64,000 nt of DNA from Enterococcus lemanii (GCF_016909125.1 NZ_JAFBFD010000004.1:35939-99938); one strand, 5' to 3'. Numbered from the stretch's first letter, positions 16,062 to 26,537 are shown. Program-made: numbers and translations. The notes: generated by a model from the sequence alone, not told the origin.

Positions 16062-18698
16062 ATGAGACTTTTATTAGCCGGTGATTCAACGGTTGCGAAA
16101 TATCAAGGACGATATGGGGAAATGACTGGGTGGGGTGAGGCTTTAGAAACGCTTTTAGTTGAAAAATATCCGGAGCTAACCGTCTTAAATTTTGCTAAAG
16201 CCGGCGCCAGTACGCGTTCATTTGAAGAAGAAGGACTTTTTGCTCAACTTATTGCGCAAGTAGAACCAACGGATTTGGTACTGATTCAGTTTGGCCACAA
16301 CGACCAAAACCCAACGAAAAAAGTCCCGATGAATGATTATTTTCATTTTATCAAACGATGGATTCACCAAATTAAAGAAAAAGGTGGGCAAGCCATTTTA
16401 TGTACCCCGGTTGAACGTCGACATTTCGTTTCTGGTGAACAACAAGCCACGTTAAAAGAATATGAACGTGTCCTTCGCCGTTTAGCCAAAGAAGAAGAGG
16501 TTACGCTTTTACCGTTAAACCGCTATACCAATCAACTGTATCAACGCTTAGGAGAAAGAAAAAGTCGTGCGCTATTTATTCATCCAGCGCCAGGAGATGT
16601 TGTTTTTCCAGTTGGTAGTGTAGACGACACGCATTTTTCAACAGTCGGTGCGGCTCAAGTTGCGCGGTATGTTTGCTTACGTCTCGCCGATTTTTTATCA
16701 ACCGCTCCATTATTCAATCAATATTATTACGGTGCTTGTATGTATCCAGAAGTTTGGTCAAAAGAAGTGATGGAAACCGACGTGAAGCATTTACAAGCAT
16801 TAAAGATGAACTTTGCACGTATTGGTGAGTTTGTTTGGAGTGCACTTGAGCCAGAAGAAGGGCAGTACGATTTTACTTTATTAGAAGAAGCTTTAACTTT
16901 ATATCAAGAAAATGGGATTGATGTTTGCCTTTGTATTCCAACGCCAACGCCGCCAAGATGGTTGACCTATGAACACCCAGAACGCTTGATTACTAATATT
17001 GATGGTACAAAAATGGTTCATGGTTCGCGCCAACATGTTTGTACAAATAATGCTTACTTCCGAGAAAAAGCTTATCAACTAACGCAAAAAATTGCTGCTT
17101 TTTCAAAAAAATACGAGAACGTCATCGCGATCCAGTTAGACAATGAATTTAAATGCCACGTTGACCTATGCTACTGCGATACTTGCCAAGCGAGATGGCA
17201 CGAGTGGTTAGCAGAAGAATATTTAGAAATCGAAAACTTAAATGCTGCTTGGGGAACAAAAATTTGGAGTGAGGAATATCGTTCGTTTGCAGAGGTCGTT
17301 TTACCCAAAACAACCCCATTTCTTCATCATGCGTCGCTAATGAATGCATTTCGTCGTTTTACAGCCGAAACGTTAAATGAATTCGCCCATGAATTGACCC
17401 ATTGCATCCGAATTGAAACGGATTTACCTGTCACGCATAATACGTCATTTGGCTTTAACTTGTTAAATGAAGAATTATTTTCCGAACTAGATGTCGTTGG
17501 TTTTGATACATACCCAGCCGCATCAAATTATCCAGCCTTTTTACTGAACATGGACACTTGGCGCAATGTAAAGAAAAATCAACAAGACATGCTTTTGTTA
17601 GAAACGAGCACCTCTCACGCAGGGCATCTTGAAAATTACGTTCAACCACACCCTGCAGGCTATTTAGTAAATGAGGTCTTTACAGGTTTTGCGGGCGGCT
17701 TAAAATCATTTAGTTATTGGCATTTTAGAGGGCATCGTTATGGCGTAGAGCAACCACATAGTTGTGTCGTCACGGCATGGGGCGAGCCTGATAAAGGTTA
17801 TGAAGACGTCAAAAAAAGCGGCGAACTCATTGAAAAAATGAGGCCTTTCTTAGAACAGAGCACTTTTGTTCCATCCAAGATTGCCATTGTTTATTCGGAT
17901 CACGCCAAAAGACATTACAATGTTGAATCCGGTGGCATTTATCAACACCGTAGTTTAGTGACGGATTGTTTTGCTAGTTTGATTTACCAAGGAATTCAAG
18001 CAGAAGTCATTCAGGAAACGAGTGATTTTTCTACGTTTGATCTTTTAATGATTCCTTTTGTCCGCCACTTATCGCCAATCCTATTAGAAAAAATCAAAGC
18101 ATTTGTTCAACAAGGCGGCAAATTAATCTTAGGACCGATGACCGGCGATCGTACAGAAGAACTAGCGTGGCCCAAAACAAATGGCTTAGACATTTTGGGT
18201 GAGTGGTTAGAAATAAAAAACGTTACCCAGTATGTAGCCAATGACACCGTAGATTATATGACTTATGAGAATCAAAAAGCACCTTTATCCGGACTTTTAA
18301 CCACTTTTTCTGTAGGAGAAACTTGGGAAACGCTCGCCCAAACAAATGAAGGAAAAACAATTTTAGCAACGAAAAAACAAGGAAAAGGGAGTGTGACTTA
18401 CATCGGTGGCTTGCCGAAAAATTACACTGATAACCCACTTTGGCAAGCGTACTTGGCAAAAGAAATTGCCCCGTTTGAAAAATCAGCGTCTTCTATTTCT
18501 TTAAACAAAGGATTAGTAAAATATTGCCGCGAGACAAAGACCCACTTGCAAATTTACCTAGCGAATATGACCGGCAAAGAAGAAAACTTCACACTTCATA
18601 AGGATGCGATTGATTTATTGACGGGGGTGAGGTATTGTAAAGAAAAACACAATGTATTGCCTTATGGTCATCATATCTTGGCAATAGAAAAAGATTAA
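16062..18698 (+). CDS. fusion of rhamnogalacturonan acetylesterase (CE12) and GH42 beta-galactosidase
   Basis: 878 residues. Residues 1-215 form an SGNH esterase like YesT/RhgT: GDST with Ser9, the Gly in AGAST (49), GHND with Asn80 and a catalytic DDTH with Asp188/His191. Residues 221-878 form a GH42 enzyme like YesZ: YYYGACMYPEVW start, acid/base Glu362 in LDNE, nucleophile Glu514 in LLLETSTSHAG, and the zinc-cluster cysteines 327, 370, 372 and 375. The trimer (GATase-like) and C-terminal beta domains follow. There is no signal peptide, so it is cytoplasmic. One chain would deacetylate and remove beta-galactose from imported oligosaccharides. In B. subtilis these are separate proteins. AATGGAGG precedes ATG. 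Confidence 0.92.
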   Translation: MRLLLAGDSTVAKYQGRYGEMTGWGEALETLLVEKYPELTVLNFAKAGASTRSFEEEGLFAQLIAQVEPTDLVLIQFGHNDQNPTKKVPMNDYFHFIKRWIHQIKEKGGQAILCTPVERRHFVSGEQQATLKEYERVLRRLAKEEEVTLLPLNRYTNQLYQRLGERKSRALFIHPAPGDVVFPVGSVDDTHFSTVGAAQVARYVCLRLADFLSTAPLFNQYYYGACMYPEVWSKEVMETDVKHLQALKMNFARIGEFVWSALEPEEGQYDFTLLEEALTLYQENGIDVCLCIPTPTPPRWLTYEHPERLITNIDGTKMVHGSRQHVCTNNAYFREKAYQLTQKIAAFSKKYENVIAIQLDNEFKCHVDLCYCDTCQARWHEWLAEEYLEIENLNAAWGTKIWSEEYRSFAEVVLPKTTPFLHHASLMNAFRRFTAETLNEFAHELTHCIRIETDLPVTHNTSFGFNLLNEELFSELDVVGFDTYPAASNYPAFLLNMDTWRNVKKNQQDMLLLETSTSHAGHLENYVQPHPAGYLVNEVFTGFAGGLKSFSYWHFRGHRYGVEQPHSCVVTAWGEPDKGYEDVKKSGELIEKMRPFLEQSTFVPSKIAIVYSDHAKRHYNVESGGIYQHRSLVTDCFASLIYQGIQAEVIQETSDFSTFDLLMIPFVRHLSPILLEKIKAFVQQGGKLILGPMTGDRTEELAWPKTNGLDILGEWLEIKNVTQYVANDTVDYMTYENQKAPLSGLLTTFSVGETWETLAQTNEGKTILATKKQGKGSVTYIGGLPKNYTDNPLWQAYLAKEIAPFEKSASSISLNKGLVKYCRETKTHLQIYLANMTGKEENFTLHKDAIDLLTGVRYCKEKHNVLPYGHHILAIEKD

Positions 18699-18787
18699 AT
18701 ACGAATAAAATCATAAATCATAAGAGAATCTTATTTATAAGAAAGACTTACTAAATAGCGAAGGAATTTGAGGAGGAGTCGTTAAAA

Positions 18788-20998
18788 TTGTTAAAAAAAA
18801 ATCAAAGTTTAAGAAGCTACCTCCGAATATTTAGTTTGTTATTTTCGTTGCCGATTATTATAATTGCTGTTTCAGCGAGAATGTACTTTAATGGACCAAT
18901 TATCAAAGAATATATTAATCGCCATAATGAGTCTGTAAAGCATGAAGTTGCTTATATTAGTGAACAACTTGGACAAATTGAAATTTCTTCTAGTAATTTA
19001 GGTCAAACGTTTCAAAAAGAATTTCAACTAACGCCAATTCAAAGTATTGGTGATTTCCAACAAATCAATCGTGTTGCACAACAATTGTTCTTTTTTTCTA
19101 GTAGTAATTCATTAATTAAAGAAAGTATGTTGCTAGTTTTTAATACAGATGGACCGTTTGTTATTAGTGAAGGTGGAACTTATACACTACCTAATAACAA
19201 ACGGTATAACGAGTATAAAATTACAAATGAGCGCTCTTATCAATGGAAAACTAATAAAAAAGGAGAAACTGTTTTTTTACAAGATGTTAGTGGTGTCGCA
19301 AGCGAAGGAACAGCCTATTTAGTAACGATTATTGACAAAAGTGAAGTACTTAACTTACTTAAAGTGACCGTAACAGATGTAGGTAGCGTTGCTTTAGCCG
19401 TCGATAATCAATTAATTATTAGTATTGGCGAATTGTTCAATCGTCAAAATATTAGTCAGTATCTAGACAAGCATGAGAGTTGGCAAGAAAAATTAAATGG
19501 GACTACTTATAATTTTGTTTCGTTAAAAATCAATCGTTTGTCTCAAAATTGGTATTTTTATTCTGCGACCCCAATTGATATCATTGTAAAACCGATTCTA
19601 TTTTTTTCGAATATATTTTTTGCGATAGGGATGTTATTTTTTATTTTATCGATTATTTGGAGTCAAATATTTGCTAAAAAAACTTATCAACCAATTGATA
19701 ATTTAATGATTGAGTTATTTGGTGATGCGAGAACAAATAACACTGGGAATGAATTTGAATATTTAATCTCACAATGGAATATAATCGAGAAAAAGCGATC
19801 GGATTTGGAGTATCAAAAAAGTTTTGGCGATTTAAAGGTTAAACAAGCAATTTTAGGGCAAGTGATTGAGGGCAAATACAGCTATTTGACAGAAGAAGAA
19901 TTAAAAACGTTATTGATCAAAAATCACTGGACGAATAAAATTGAACATTATAAAATTTTATACATCTATCTGACTGGCAATATTAACGATTCTGAAGAAG
20001 TGACGAATGCTTCTCAATTATTTATCTTGGAAAACTTAATTCTAGATATTGCATACCGGGCATTTAGCGAATATGTTGTTTTTGAATACGATGAAAATGG
20101 TCTATATCTTTTTGTAGTGAATAGCGAAGAAACCGCCGAAGAAGCTTTTTTTGAAGAAATACAAAAGTATGTCAATCGTGTAATTCAAAAATATGTGGTA
20201 GTTGCTGTTGGAATAAGAGAAACAGAAATTAGCCAACTCGCTTCTAGAATGATTGAAATGAAAAAAATGCGTGATTATCAAAAAATCATTCAAGAAAACC
20301 AAGTAATTTTTTCTGCTAAGCAAAAGTCAGTGAATGATTACCTTTATCCCAATAACTTAGAGCAAAAAATACTGGGTGCTTTTGAACGTAGTGAGTTATC
20401 AAGTATCTCTTTAACTTTAGATGAATTTATTCAAAACATTTATAAACAAAACTCGACGACAGGGGTAATGTTACTTGCTTTAGGACATTTATATGATCAA
20501 GTAAAAAGCAGATTGCAGCAACAGCATGTTTCCGAGGAACACTATATTTCTAAAAAAACATTAATGAAAAAAATTGAAAGAAAAGTTAGTTTGGAATCCA
20601 TATCGAGCTTGTTTTTTGAAGATTATTTAAAACCTGCGAGCTTGCTATTAAAAGAGAGTCATCATTCAAGTACGGAAGAAGCGGTATATCAAGTATTAGA
20701 TTACGTAAATCAGTGTCATTGTAATCCCGATTTATCATTAGAAAGTTTAGCGGATAAAGTTGGGATAGAATCTAGCTATTTAAGTCGTGAATTCAAACGA
20801 GTAACTAAAATGAACTTTATTGACTATTTAACAGATTTTCGTTTAGAAGTTTCTAAGCAAAAACTAGCTCAATCTAACATGAGGATAAATGAAATAGCAG
20901 AGAATATTGGCTATAATCCTAGCTACTTTAATCGCTTGTTTAAAAAGAAATTTGGAATTACACCAGGACAATACCGAAAAGAGTATGGGGAAGGTTAA
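18788..20998 (+). CDS. membrane-anchored AraC-type regulator (YesS-like)
   Basis: 736 residues: a transmembrane segment at 14-30, an extracellular sensor region (about 32-265), a second transmembrane segment (about 268-292), a coiled linker and cytoplasmic middle domain, and a C-terminal AraC helix-turn-helix pair (about 630-732, with LADKVGIESSYLSREFKRV and IAENIGYNPSYFNRLFKKKFG). The start is TTG 18788 with GGAGGAG 9 bases upstream; no ATG or GTG suits better. It is placed as yesS is in Bacillus, before the DUF1961 unit, and presumably activates the neighbouring genes when substrate is outside the cell. Confidence 0.9.
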   Translation: MLKKNQSLRSYLRIFSLLFSLPIIIIAVSARMYFNGPIIKEYINRHNESVKHEVAYISEQLGQIEISSSNLGQTFQKEFQLTPIQSIGDFQQINRVAQQLFFFSSSNSLIKESMLLVFNTDGPFVISEGGTYTLPNNKRYNEYKITNERSYQWKTNKKGETVFLQDVSGVASEGTAYLVTIIDKSEVLNLLKVTVTDVGSVALAVDNQLIISIGELFNRQNISQYLDKHESWQEKLNGTTYNFVSLKINRLSQNWYFYSATPIDIIVKPILFFSNIFFAIGMLFFILSIIWSQIFAKKTYQPIDNLMIELFGDARTNNTGNEFEYLISQWNIIEKKRSDLEYQKSFGDLKVKQAILGQVIEGKYSYLTEEELKTLLIKNHWTNKIEHYKILYIYLTGNINDSEEVTNASQLFILENLILDIAYRAFSEYVVFEYDENGLYLFVVNSEETAEEAFFEEIQKYVNRVIQKYVVVAVGIRETEISQLASRMIEMKKMRDYQKIIQENQVIFSAKQKSVNDYLYPNNLEQKILGAFERSELSSISLTLDEFIQNIYKQNSTTGVMLLALGHLYDQVKSRLQQQHVSEEHYISKKTLMKKIERKVSLESISSLFFEDYLKPASLLLKESHHSSTEEAVYQVLDYVNQCHCNPDLSLESLADKVGIESSYLSREFKRVTKMNFIDYLTDFRLEVSKQKLAQSNMRINEIAENIGYNPSYFNRLFKKKFGITPGQYRKEYGEG

Positions 20999-21056
20999 TC
21001 TAGCGAAAGAGACAATTTCCTTTTTTTAAAATGATAGACTATTTCTGAAAAACAGA

Positions 21057-21092
21057 AAAGAAACGTTGATTTATCGGCGTTTCTTTTTATTT
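21057..21092 (+). terminator. intrinsic terminator after the YesS-like gene
   Basis: Stem AAAGAAACG (21057-21065) with CGTTTCTTT (21078-21086), followed by a T-rich tail. Confidence 0.75.
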
Positions 21093-21121
21093 TGTAAAAA
21101 TAAGTCAATTGATAGAAATTA

Positions 21122-21135
21122 GTGAAACGCTTACA
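21122..21135 (+). promoter_or_regulatory. cre-like site before the DUF1961-to-lplC unit
   Basis: GTGAAACGCTTACA has a perfect right half of the CcpA site but is one base short in the left half. It lies 35 bases before the DUF1961 ATG, so it could control the whole unit to 28.5 kb. Confidence 0.4.
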
Positions 21136-21169
21136 ATTTGAGTTGTAAAAAGCTTAAGGGAGTGAAAAA

Positions 21170-21847
21170 ATGCTTGTTGAAAAAATCATCTATACGAATC
21201 CTTTAATGCAACCAACAGATATTTCCAATTGGAAAGCAGAAGGAGAAATTAAAGTAACTTTTGAAGAGGGCTTAATTCTCGAAAATGGGGCTCCAGAAGA
21301 ATTAGGAGATTATGCACATTTTACTTATTGGTTACCAGAAAAATTTCCAAGTAATATTAAAATTAAGTGGGAGTTTTTACCAATAAGAGAACCAGGATTA
21401 TGTATGACTTTTTTTAGTGCTTTAGGAAAAAACAAAGAGTCGATTTTTGATCCACAGTTGAATAAAAGAAATGGTTATTATCCGCAATATCATTCAGGTG
21501 ATATTAATGCTTATCATATTTCTTATTTTAGGCACAAATATCCAAGCGAATTAGCATTTAGAACTTGTAACTTGAGAAAAAGTTCAGGGTTTCATTTTAT
21601 AACGCAAGGAGGAGACCCACTCCCACCTGCTGAAGACGCCCTTGATTTTTATGAGATACAAATAGAAAAATATGGAGGGAAAATTTCTTTTTCAATTAAT
21701 AATTTATTGATTTTTGAATGGCAAGATGATGGTGAAGCTTTTGGTCCAGTTTTAGAAGAAGGTTTTATAGGGTTTAGACAAATGGCGCCAATGAAAGCAA
21801 AATACCGAAACCTAGTTATTTCAGAATTAATGGATGGAGGGGAATGA
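21170..21847 (+). CDS. DUF1961 protein (YesU-like)
   Basis: A 225-residue beta-sandwich protein with a concanavalin-like fold expected for DUF1961: PGLCMTFFSALG, a central YPQYHSGDINAYHISYF and GFIGFRQMAPMKAKYRNL near the C-terminus. YesU is encoded within rhamnogalacturonan clusters but its reaction is not established. There is no signal peptide. AAGGGAG precedes ATG 21170. It is the first gene of a tightly packed unit (DUF1961, DUF624, YetA-like, LplA, LplB, LplC). Confidence 0.85.
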   Translation: MLVEKIIYTNPLMQPTDISNWKAEGEIKVTFEEGLILENGAPEELGDYAHFTYWLPEKFPSNIKIKWEFLPIREPGLCMTFFSALGKNKESIFDPQLNKRNGYYPQYHSGDINAYHISYFRHKYPSELAFRTCNLRKSSGFHFITQGGDPLPPAEDALDFYEIQIEKYGGKISFSINNLLIFEWQDDGEAFGPVLEEGFIGFRQMAPMKAKYRNLVISELMDGGE

Positions 21848-21848
21848 A

Positions 21849-22520
21849 GTGAATGAAGGCTCTTTTATCTATAAAATATATACTGGGTTAAACGTATTGT
21901 ATACATGTGCTATTTTTAATTTTTTATTTTTATTAGGAACGATACTTGGTTTTGGAATATTTGGTTTTGGTCCTAGCTTGTTAACGATTTTTCATTTATC
22001 AAAAAAGTATCATAAAAAAGAATTGAACCATCCTTTTAGCGAATATTGGAAAAATTATAAGAAAACATTTATAAGAGGAAATCAAATTGTTTTACCTATA
22101 TTCATTTCATTTTTCTTTATTTTATGGAATATTTCTTTGTTTTTAGATGAAATGACAACGGTTTCTTTAGTGTTCTTAAGTATCATTCAAATTTTATTGA
22201 TGTTAATGTTATTTTTTGCGTGTAGTTTGGATCAATTTTACGAACTTAATCCAATCGAGTGTTTGCTGAAAAGCCTTCAATTTTCAATCTACAACATTAT
22301 CGGGAGCCTTTTAACAATATTGTGGACGGCAATGTGCTTTTATGGATCGCTATTTTTACCAGGTCTATTTTTATTTTTTACTTTTGGGTTATGGAGCATT
22401 GTAACAATGGGAATTCATTTACGATTATTTGAATTAAATGAAGTAAAACTAATTCAAGGAGGAGAAGAAAAAGAATATGGTTGTGAAGTGGTTAAAGCAA
22501 GCCCCGACTACCAAAATTAG
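21849..22520 (+). CDS. DUF624 membrane protein (YesL/YesV-like)
   Basis: 223 residues with about five hydrophobic segments (near 8-40, 76-95, 102-125, 140-165, 172-190). The start region GIFGFGPSLLTIFHLSKK is typical of DUF624. GTG 21849 is chosen because GGAGGGG lies 6 bases before it; ATG 21834 would lie within the ribosome site. It begins one base after the DUF1961 stop and overlaps the next gene by 44 bases. DUF624 proteins accompany carbohydrate ABC importers; their role is unproven. Confidence 0.85.
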   Translation: MNEGSFIYKIYTGLNVLYTCAIFNFLFLLGTILGFGIFGFGPSLLTIFHLSKKYHKKELNHPFSEYWKNYKKTFIRGNQIVLPIFISFFFILWNISLFLDEMTTVSLVFLSIIQILLMLMLFFACSLDQFYELNPIECLLKSLQFSIYNIIGSLLTILWTAMCFYGSLFLPGLFLFFTFGLWSIVTMGIHLRLFELNEVKLIQGGEEKEYGCEVVKASPDYQN

Positions 22521-25011
22521 CGTTACATATGGAAAACCTTGGTCGAAAGGGGAATTACCAAACAGTCAGTTTAGGCAAATGGCATATCTAGGGGAAAAAA
22601 AGTTACAATCCAAAGTTTTAGCCTATTGGCCGGACGGATCAATTAAATGGACCTCACACACAGGAATCTACATGAAAGAAGAGGAAACATTCGAGGATAC
22701 GCAGTTATCTTGGGAAACAGATTCCAAAGAAAAACAGTCAATTGCCGTAGAAAAATATAACGGTATTTACGTCGATAACGGTCTTTTTCAAGCATATTTA
22801 CCTAAACATGGCAATGGAGAAAATATAATTGATTGGATAAAAATAGAAAATGAAGTGAAGTTACATCACTTAAGACTGGGGACTCAAGTAGAAGGAACAA
22901 AAACGACGATGTCCGTTGATTCCATAGAGTTAGAAGAAAATGGACCATTAAAAGCAGTTGTAAAAGTAACTGGAAAATTTAAAGTCAATAAGCAAAATTT
23001 ACAAGAATTTATTATTCGTTTACGTTTTTATCAACAATTAGAAACATTTGATGTCGTCCATACGTTGATTATTAATCAGGATGTGCCAATTGAAGGCGTT
23101 TACCTAACGGCAGACGTTCCATTAAAAGGAGAGCAGTGGAACCGTCATTTCTCGATTGCTGGGGAAGAAGGAGTATATACCGAAGCAGCACAGTCATTTA
23201 TTTCAAGAAGGCATTGGCAGGGAAATATACTGTACGATAAGCAGTTATTAGGCCAAACAGTTATCCTCTCAGAAGAAAACCAAGAAATGTTACGACATGC
23301 AAAAGAAAATGCATTGTGGAATAATTTTAATATCATTCAAGAAAATCATCGTTCGTACAAACTAATAAAACAAACTAGACCTGACTATACACCGATTGAA
23401 ATTGGGTATGGTAATAGAGCACCTGGTGTCGTTTCAATTAGCGGAGAAACAGGTGGTGTAGCAGTTGGGATTGAGAAGTTTTGGGAAAAAGCACCTAGAG
23501 AAATTGAAGTTTGTGGCTTGACCGAAAAAGATACACAATTAACTGCTTGGTTATGGAGTCCTAAGTCACAAAAAATGTTATTTTCCCATTACTCAGAAAG
23601 AGACCATATGCTGAGCGCGTATGAAGGAATGGAAGAAATACGATCAACAGCAATAGGGGTCGGAAATACGAATACATTGAAATTTCAAGTGTTTTCAAAA
23701 CCCAAAACAAAAGAAGAACTCTGGGCATTCTCCAGAGAAATAGTAGCACCGGCTAAAATTGTTTTTGAGCCGAAAGATTATTATGATACGAAAGTATTTG
23801 GAACGTGGTCCTTACCAAACTATACCAACCCAGTAGAAGCTTTTTTAGAACGACAAATGCGTTATTTAAGGGACTTTTATGTGAAAGAAATCGAGCAAAG
23901 AGACTGGTATGGATTTTGGAACTATGGGGACGTGATGCATACCTATGATCAAGCTCGTCATACATGGCGCTACGATTTAGGCGGCTATGCTTGGCAAAAT
24001 ACAGAGTTAGTTCCTAACTTATGGCTATGGCAAGACTTTTTAAGAACTGGTGATTACGAAGCATTTTATTTAGCAGAAGCGATGACAAAACATACTTCAG
24101 AAGTAGATCAATATCATTTAGGAGAATACTGTGGGCTTGGATCACGGCACAATGTTCTTCACTGGGGGTGTCAATGTAAAGAAGCGCGTATATCTGCTGC
24201 TGGTTTACATCGCTATTACTACTATTTAACTGGTGATGAACGAACCGGCGACTTAATGTCTGAAGTCAAAGATAATGAATTATCGATTTTTGATGAATTG
24301 GCACCATTAAGAGAGTTTTATCCTGAAAAAATGGATGGGAAATACCCAATTCGAGTGGGGCCAGATTGGGCAGCTTTAACTTCAAATTGGTTTACCCAAT
24401 GGGAGCGAACCGGAGATAAAAGTTATTTAGAACGGATTAGAACTGGTATTAAAGGGATTAAAGAAACACCACATCGTTTATTATCCGGACCTACGTATCT
24501 TTTTGATAAAGAAACGAAAGAACTAAGTTACTTTGGTACAGGTAATGTTGGTGGTTACCATATGATTATTTCATTTGGTGCACCTCAATATTGGTTGGAG
24601 ATTGCTCAAAATATTAATAATCCAGAATGGCGTGAGATGCTAGCTGAATTTGGTCGATTCTATTGTCTTCCTGATTTAGAAAAAAGAGAACAAACAAAGA
24701 ACCTACTATACGACCAACATTTTGCATGGCCGATGTTTGCCACGGGGTTAATGGGTTATGCTGCTAATTTTTATCAAGATGAAACGCTAGCTGAACTTGC
24801 TTGGGAAATATTATTAAAAGAAGAAAAATCTGGTGTGCCATTGCCAATGGAGAAGACAGAACAAGAGGCAATCACTTGGAAAAAAGTGACAGAATTACCT
24901 TGGATTTCAACAAATGTCGCTTCTCAGTGGTGTTTAAATGTTATTTTGTGTTTAGAATTTATTCGTGAATATTTGCCAAAAACAATTGATAAAATGGAGG
25001 AAGAAAAATGA
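22477..25011 (+). CDS. YetA-like exo-rhamnogalacturonan lyase family protein
   Basis: 844 residues. An N-terminal barrel/beta part (1-about 430, with WPDGSIKWTSHTG) precedes an alpha/alpha-toroid-like C-terminal part containing RDWYGFWNYGDVMHTYD, WRYDLGGYAWQNTE and GLGSRHNVLHWGCQCKE. This matches YetA of the B. subtilis rhamnogalacturonan region; relatives are classed as exo-acting rhamnogalacturonan lyases (PL26-like), which would split disaccharide units by elimination. No signal peptide, so probably intracellular. It overlaps the DUF624 gene by 44 bases and the lplA gene by an ATGA. Confidence 0.82.
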   Translation: MVVKWLKQAPTTKISVTYGKPWSKGELPNSQFRQMAYLGEKKLQSKVLAYWPDGSIKWTSHTGIYMKEEETFEDTQLSWETDSKEKQSIAVEKYNGIYVDNGLFQAYLPKHGNGENIIDWIKIENEVKLHHLRLGTQVEGTKTTMSVDSIELEENGPLKAVVKVTGKFKVNKQNLQEFIIRLRFYQQLETFDVVHTLIINQDVPIEGVYLTADVPLKGEQWNRHFSIAGEEGVYTEAAQSFISRRHWQGNILYDKQLLGQTVILSEENQEMLRHAKENALWNNFNIIQENHRSYKLIKQTRPDYTPIEIGYGNRAPGVVSISGETGGVAVGIEKFWEKAPREIEVCGLTEKDTQLTAWLWSPKSQKMLFSHYSERDHMLSAYEGMEEIRSTAIGVGNTNTLKFQVFSKPKTKEELWAFSREIVAPAKIVFEPKDYYDTKVFGTWSLPNYTNPVEAFLERQMRYLRDFYVKEIEQRDWYGFWNYGDVMHTYDQARHTWRYDLGGYAWQNTELVPNLWLWQDFLRTGDYEAFYLAEAMTKHTSEVDQYHLGEYCGLGSRHNVLHWGCQCKEARISAAGLHRYYYYLTGDERTGDLMSEVKDNELSIFDELAPLREFYPEKMDGKYPIRVGPDWAALTSNWFTQWERTGDKSYLERIRTGIKGIKETPHRLLSGPTYLFDKETKELSYFGTGNVGGYHMIISFGAPQYWLEIAQNINNPEWREMLAEFGRFYCLPDLEKREQTKNLLYDQHFAWPMFATGLMGYAANFYQDETLAELAWEILLKEEKSGVPLPMEKTEQEAITWKKVTELPWISTNVASQWCLNVILCLEFIREYLPKTIDKMEEEK

Positions 25012-26537
25012 AGTTAAATCGAAAATTAATGATGTGTGGGGTTAGTCTTGCATCGGTAGTATTGTTAGCTGCGTGCGGATCAAGCGAACCGAAAGAAGGA
25101 GCAAAGAAAGAAGAATCAAAAGAACTAACCATGATGGTTCCTTTTATTGAGACGGATCCACCATCAAACGATAATATTGTACAAGAAAGATTAGAAGAAG
25201 CAATTGGCAAAAAACTTAAAATTACATGGGTACCAAATACTTTATATGCAGATAAAATGAACGTGACATTAGCTTCGGATGATATTCCACAAGTTATGGT
25301 GATTCAAGGAAAAGATGCGGGATTTGTTAAATCCGCTGAAAATGGCGCTTTCTGGGAATTATCCGAGTATTTAGGAGAGTATCCAAATTTATCAAAAGTG
25401 AATGAAGAAGTCCTGCAAGCATCCAGTTTAAATGGAAAAGTTTATGGGATATATCGTAGTCGGGATCTCATTCGTTCAACAGCAATAATTCGTAAAGACT
25501 GGCTGGATAACTTAGGGTTAGAAGAGCCAAAAACGGTAGAAGATTTATACAATGTTGCAAAAGCATTTACCGAACAAGATCCAGATGGAAACGGTAAGGC
25601 GGATACAACAGGGATCGTCATTCCGAACTTCCCACAGGCTTTTGATTTATTAACAACCTGGTATGGATCAGGGAATCAGTGGACTGAAAAAGGCGGCGAA
25701 CTGATCCCTTCGTTTCAAACAGATGAATACTATCAAGCAATCGAGGAAGCCCGCAAAATGGTAAGTGAAGGTTTGATTAATAAAGACTTTGCTACGTTGG
25801 CATCTGACAAATGGAATGACCCATTTGTTAATGGGCAAGCGGGGATTATTCTAGATACCTATTCTCGAGCAGCAACTATCCGAAATCTATTTAAACAACA
25901 AGATCCTGACAATACCGTAGAATTGGTGTCAATTGTTGGAAACTTAGAGGGACCAAACGGTAAAACAAATGCATTACCGACAGATGGTTATTCTGGATTT
26001 TTAGCGATTCCTAAAACATCAGTGAAGACAGAAGAAGATTTAAAAGAAGTTTTAACCGTATTAGATAAGATGAACAGTGAAGAAATGAATCAATTACTAA
26101 ATATTGGAATTGAAAGTGTAAACTTTGAATTTGCTGATGCAGAGAAGAAATTTACAAAAGCGATTGACAATGCAGAAGCTACCGTAGTGAATACGGCTTT
26201 AAAATCATACTCTCAAATGGGAATGGGTGTAGCAGGCTTTGCTGTACCTAAAGCAGCTCCAACGACCGAAATGGACCAAGACTTTACTGATTTAAGAACA
26301 GAATTAGAAACAAGAGACAAAGAATTTGCTATCTTTAATCCAGCAGCAGCTTATATTACCAATACTTATACGACAAAAGGTGCTCAATTAGACCAAATTA
26401 TTACAGACGCGAAAATTCAATTCATTGCAGGTCAAATTGATGAAAAAGGTTGGCAAGATGCGTTGAATCTTTGGGCAAAAAGTGGTGGCGATGAATTAAT
26501 TAAAGAAACAAATGAATTACATAAAAATAACAAGTAA
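25008..26537 (+). CDS. lplA: sugar-binding lipoprotein of an ABC importer (LplA/YtcQ-like)
   Basis: 509 residues. A lipoprotein signal peptide with lipobox LLAAC (Cys23) is followed by a Ser/Glu/Lys linker and a large type-1 extracellular solute-binding fold (TMMVPFIETDPPSNDN, QDPDGNGKADTTG calcium-like loop, NGQAGIILDTYSRA). Large binding proteins of this class carry complex oligosaccharides. It is translationally coupled to the YetA-like gene by ATGA and is followed by the LplB and LplC permeases. Ligand inferred from context: unsaturated rhamnogalacturonan oligosaccharides. Confidence 0.92.
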   Translation: MKLNRKLMMCGVSLASVVLLAACGSSEPKEGAKKEESKELTMMVPFIETDPPSNDNIVQERLEEAIGKKLKITWVPNTLYADKMNVTLASDDIPQVMVIQGKDAGFVKSAENGAFWELSEYLGEYPNLSKVNEEVLQASSLNGKVYGIYRSRDLIRSTAIIRKDWLDNLGLEEPKTVEDLYNVAKAFTEQDPDGNGKADTTGIVIPNFPQAFDLLTTWYGSGNQWTEKGGELIPSFQTDEYYQAIEEARKMVSEGLINKDFATLASDKWNDPFVNGQAGIILDTYSRAATIRNLFKQQDPDNTVELVSIVGNLEGPNGKTNALPTDGYSGFLAIPKTSVKTEEDLKEVLTVLDKMNSEEMNQLLNIGIESVNFEFADAEKKFTKAIDNAEATVVNTALKSYSQMGMGVAGFAVPKAAPTTEMDQDFTDLRTELETRDKEFAIFNPAAAYITNTYTTKGAQLDQIITDAKIQFIAGQIDEKGWQDALNLWAKSGGDELIKETNELHKNNK

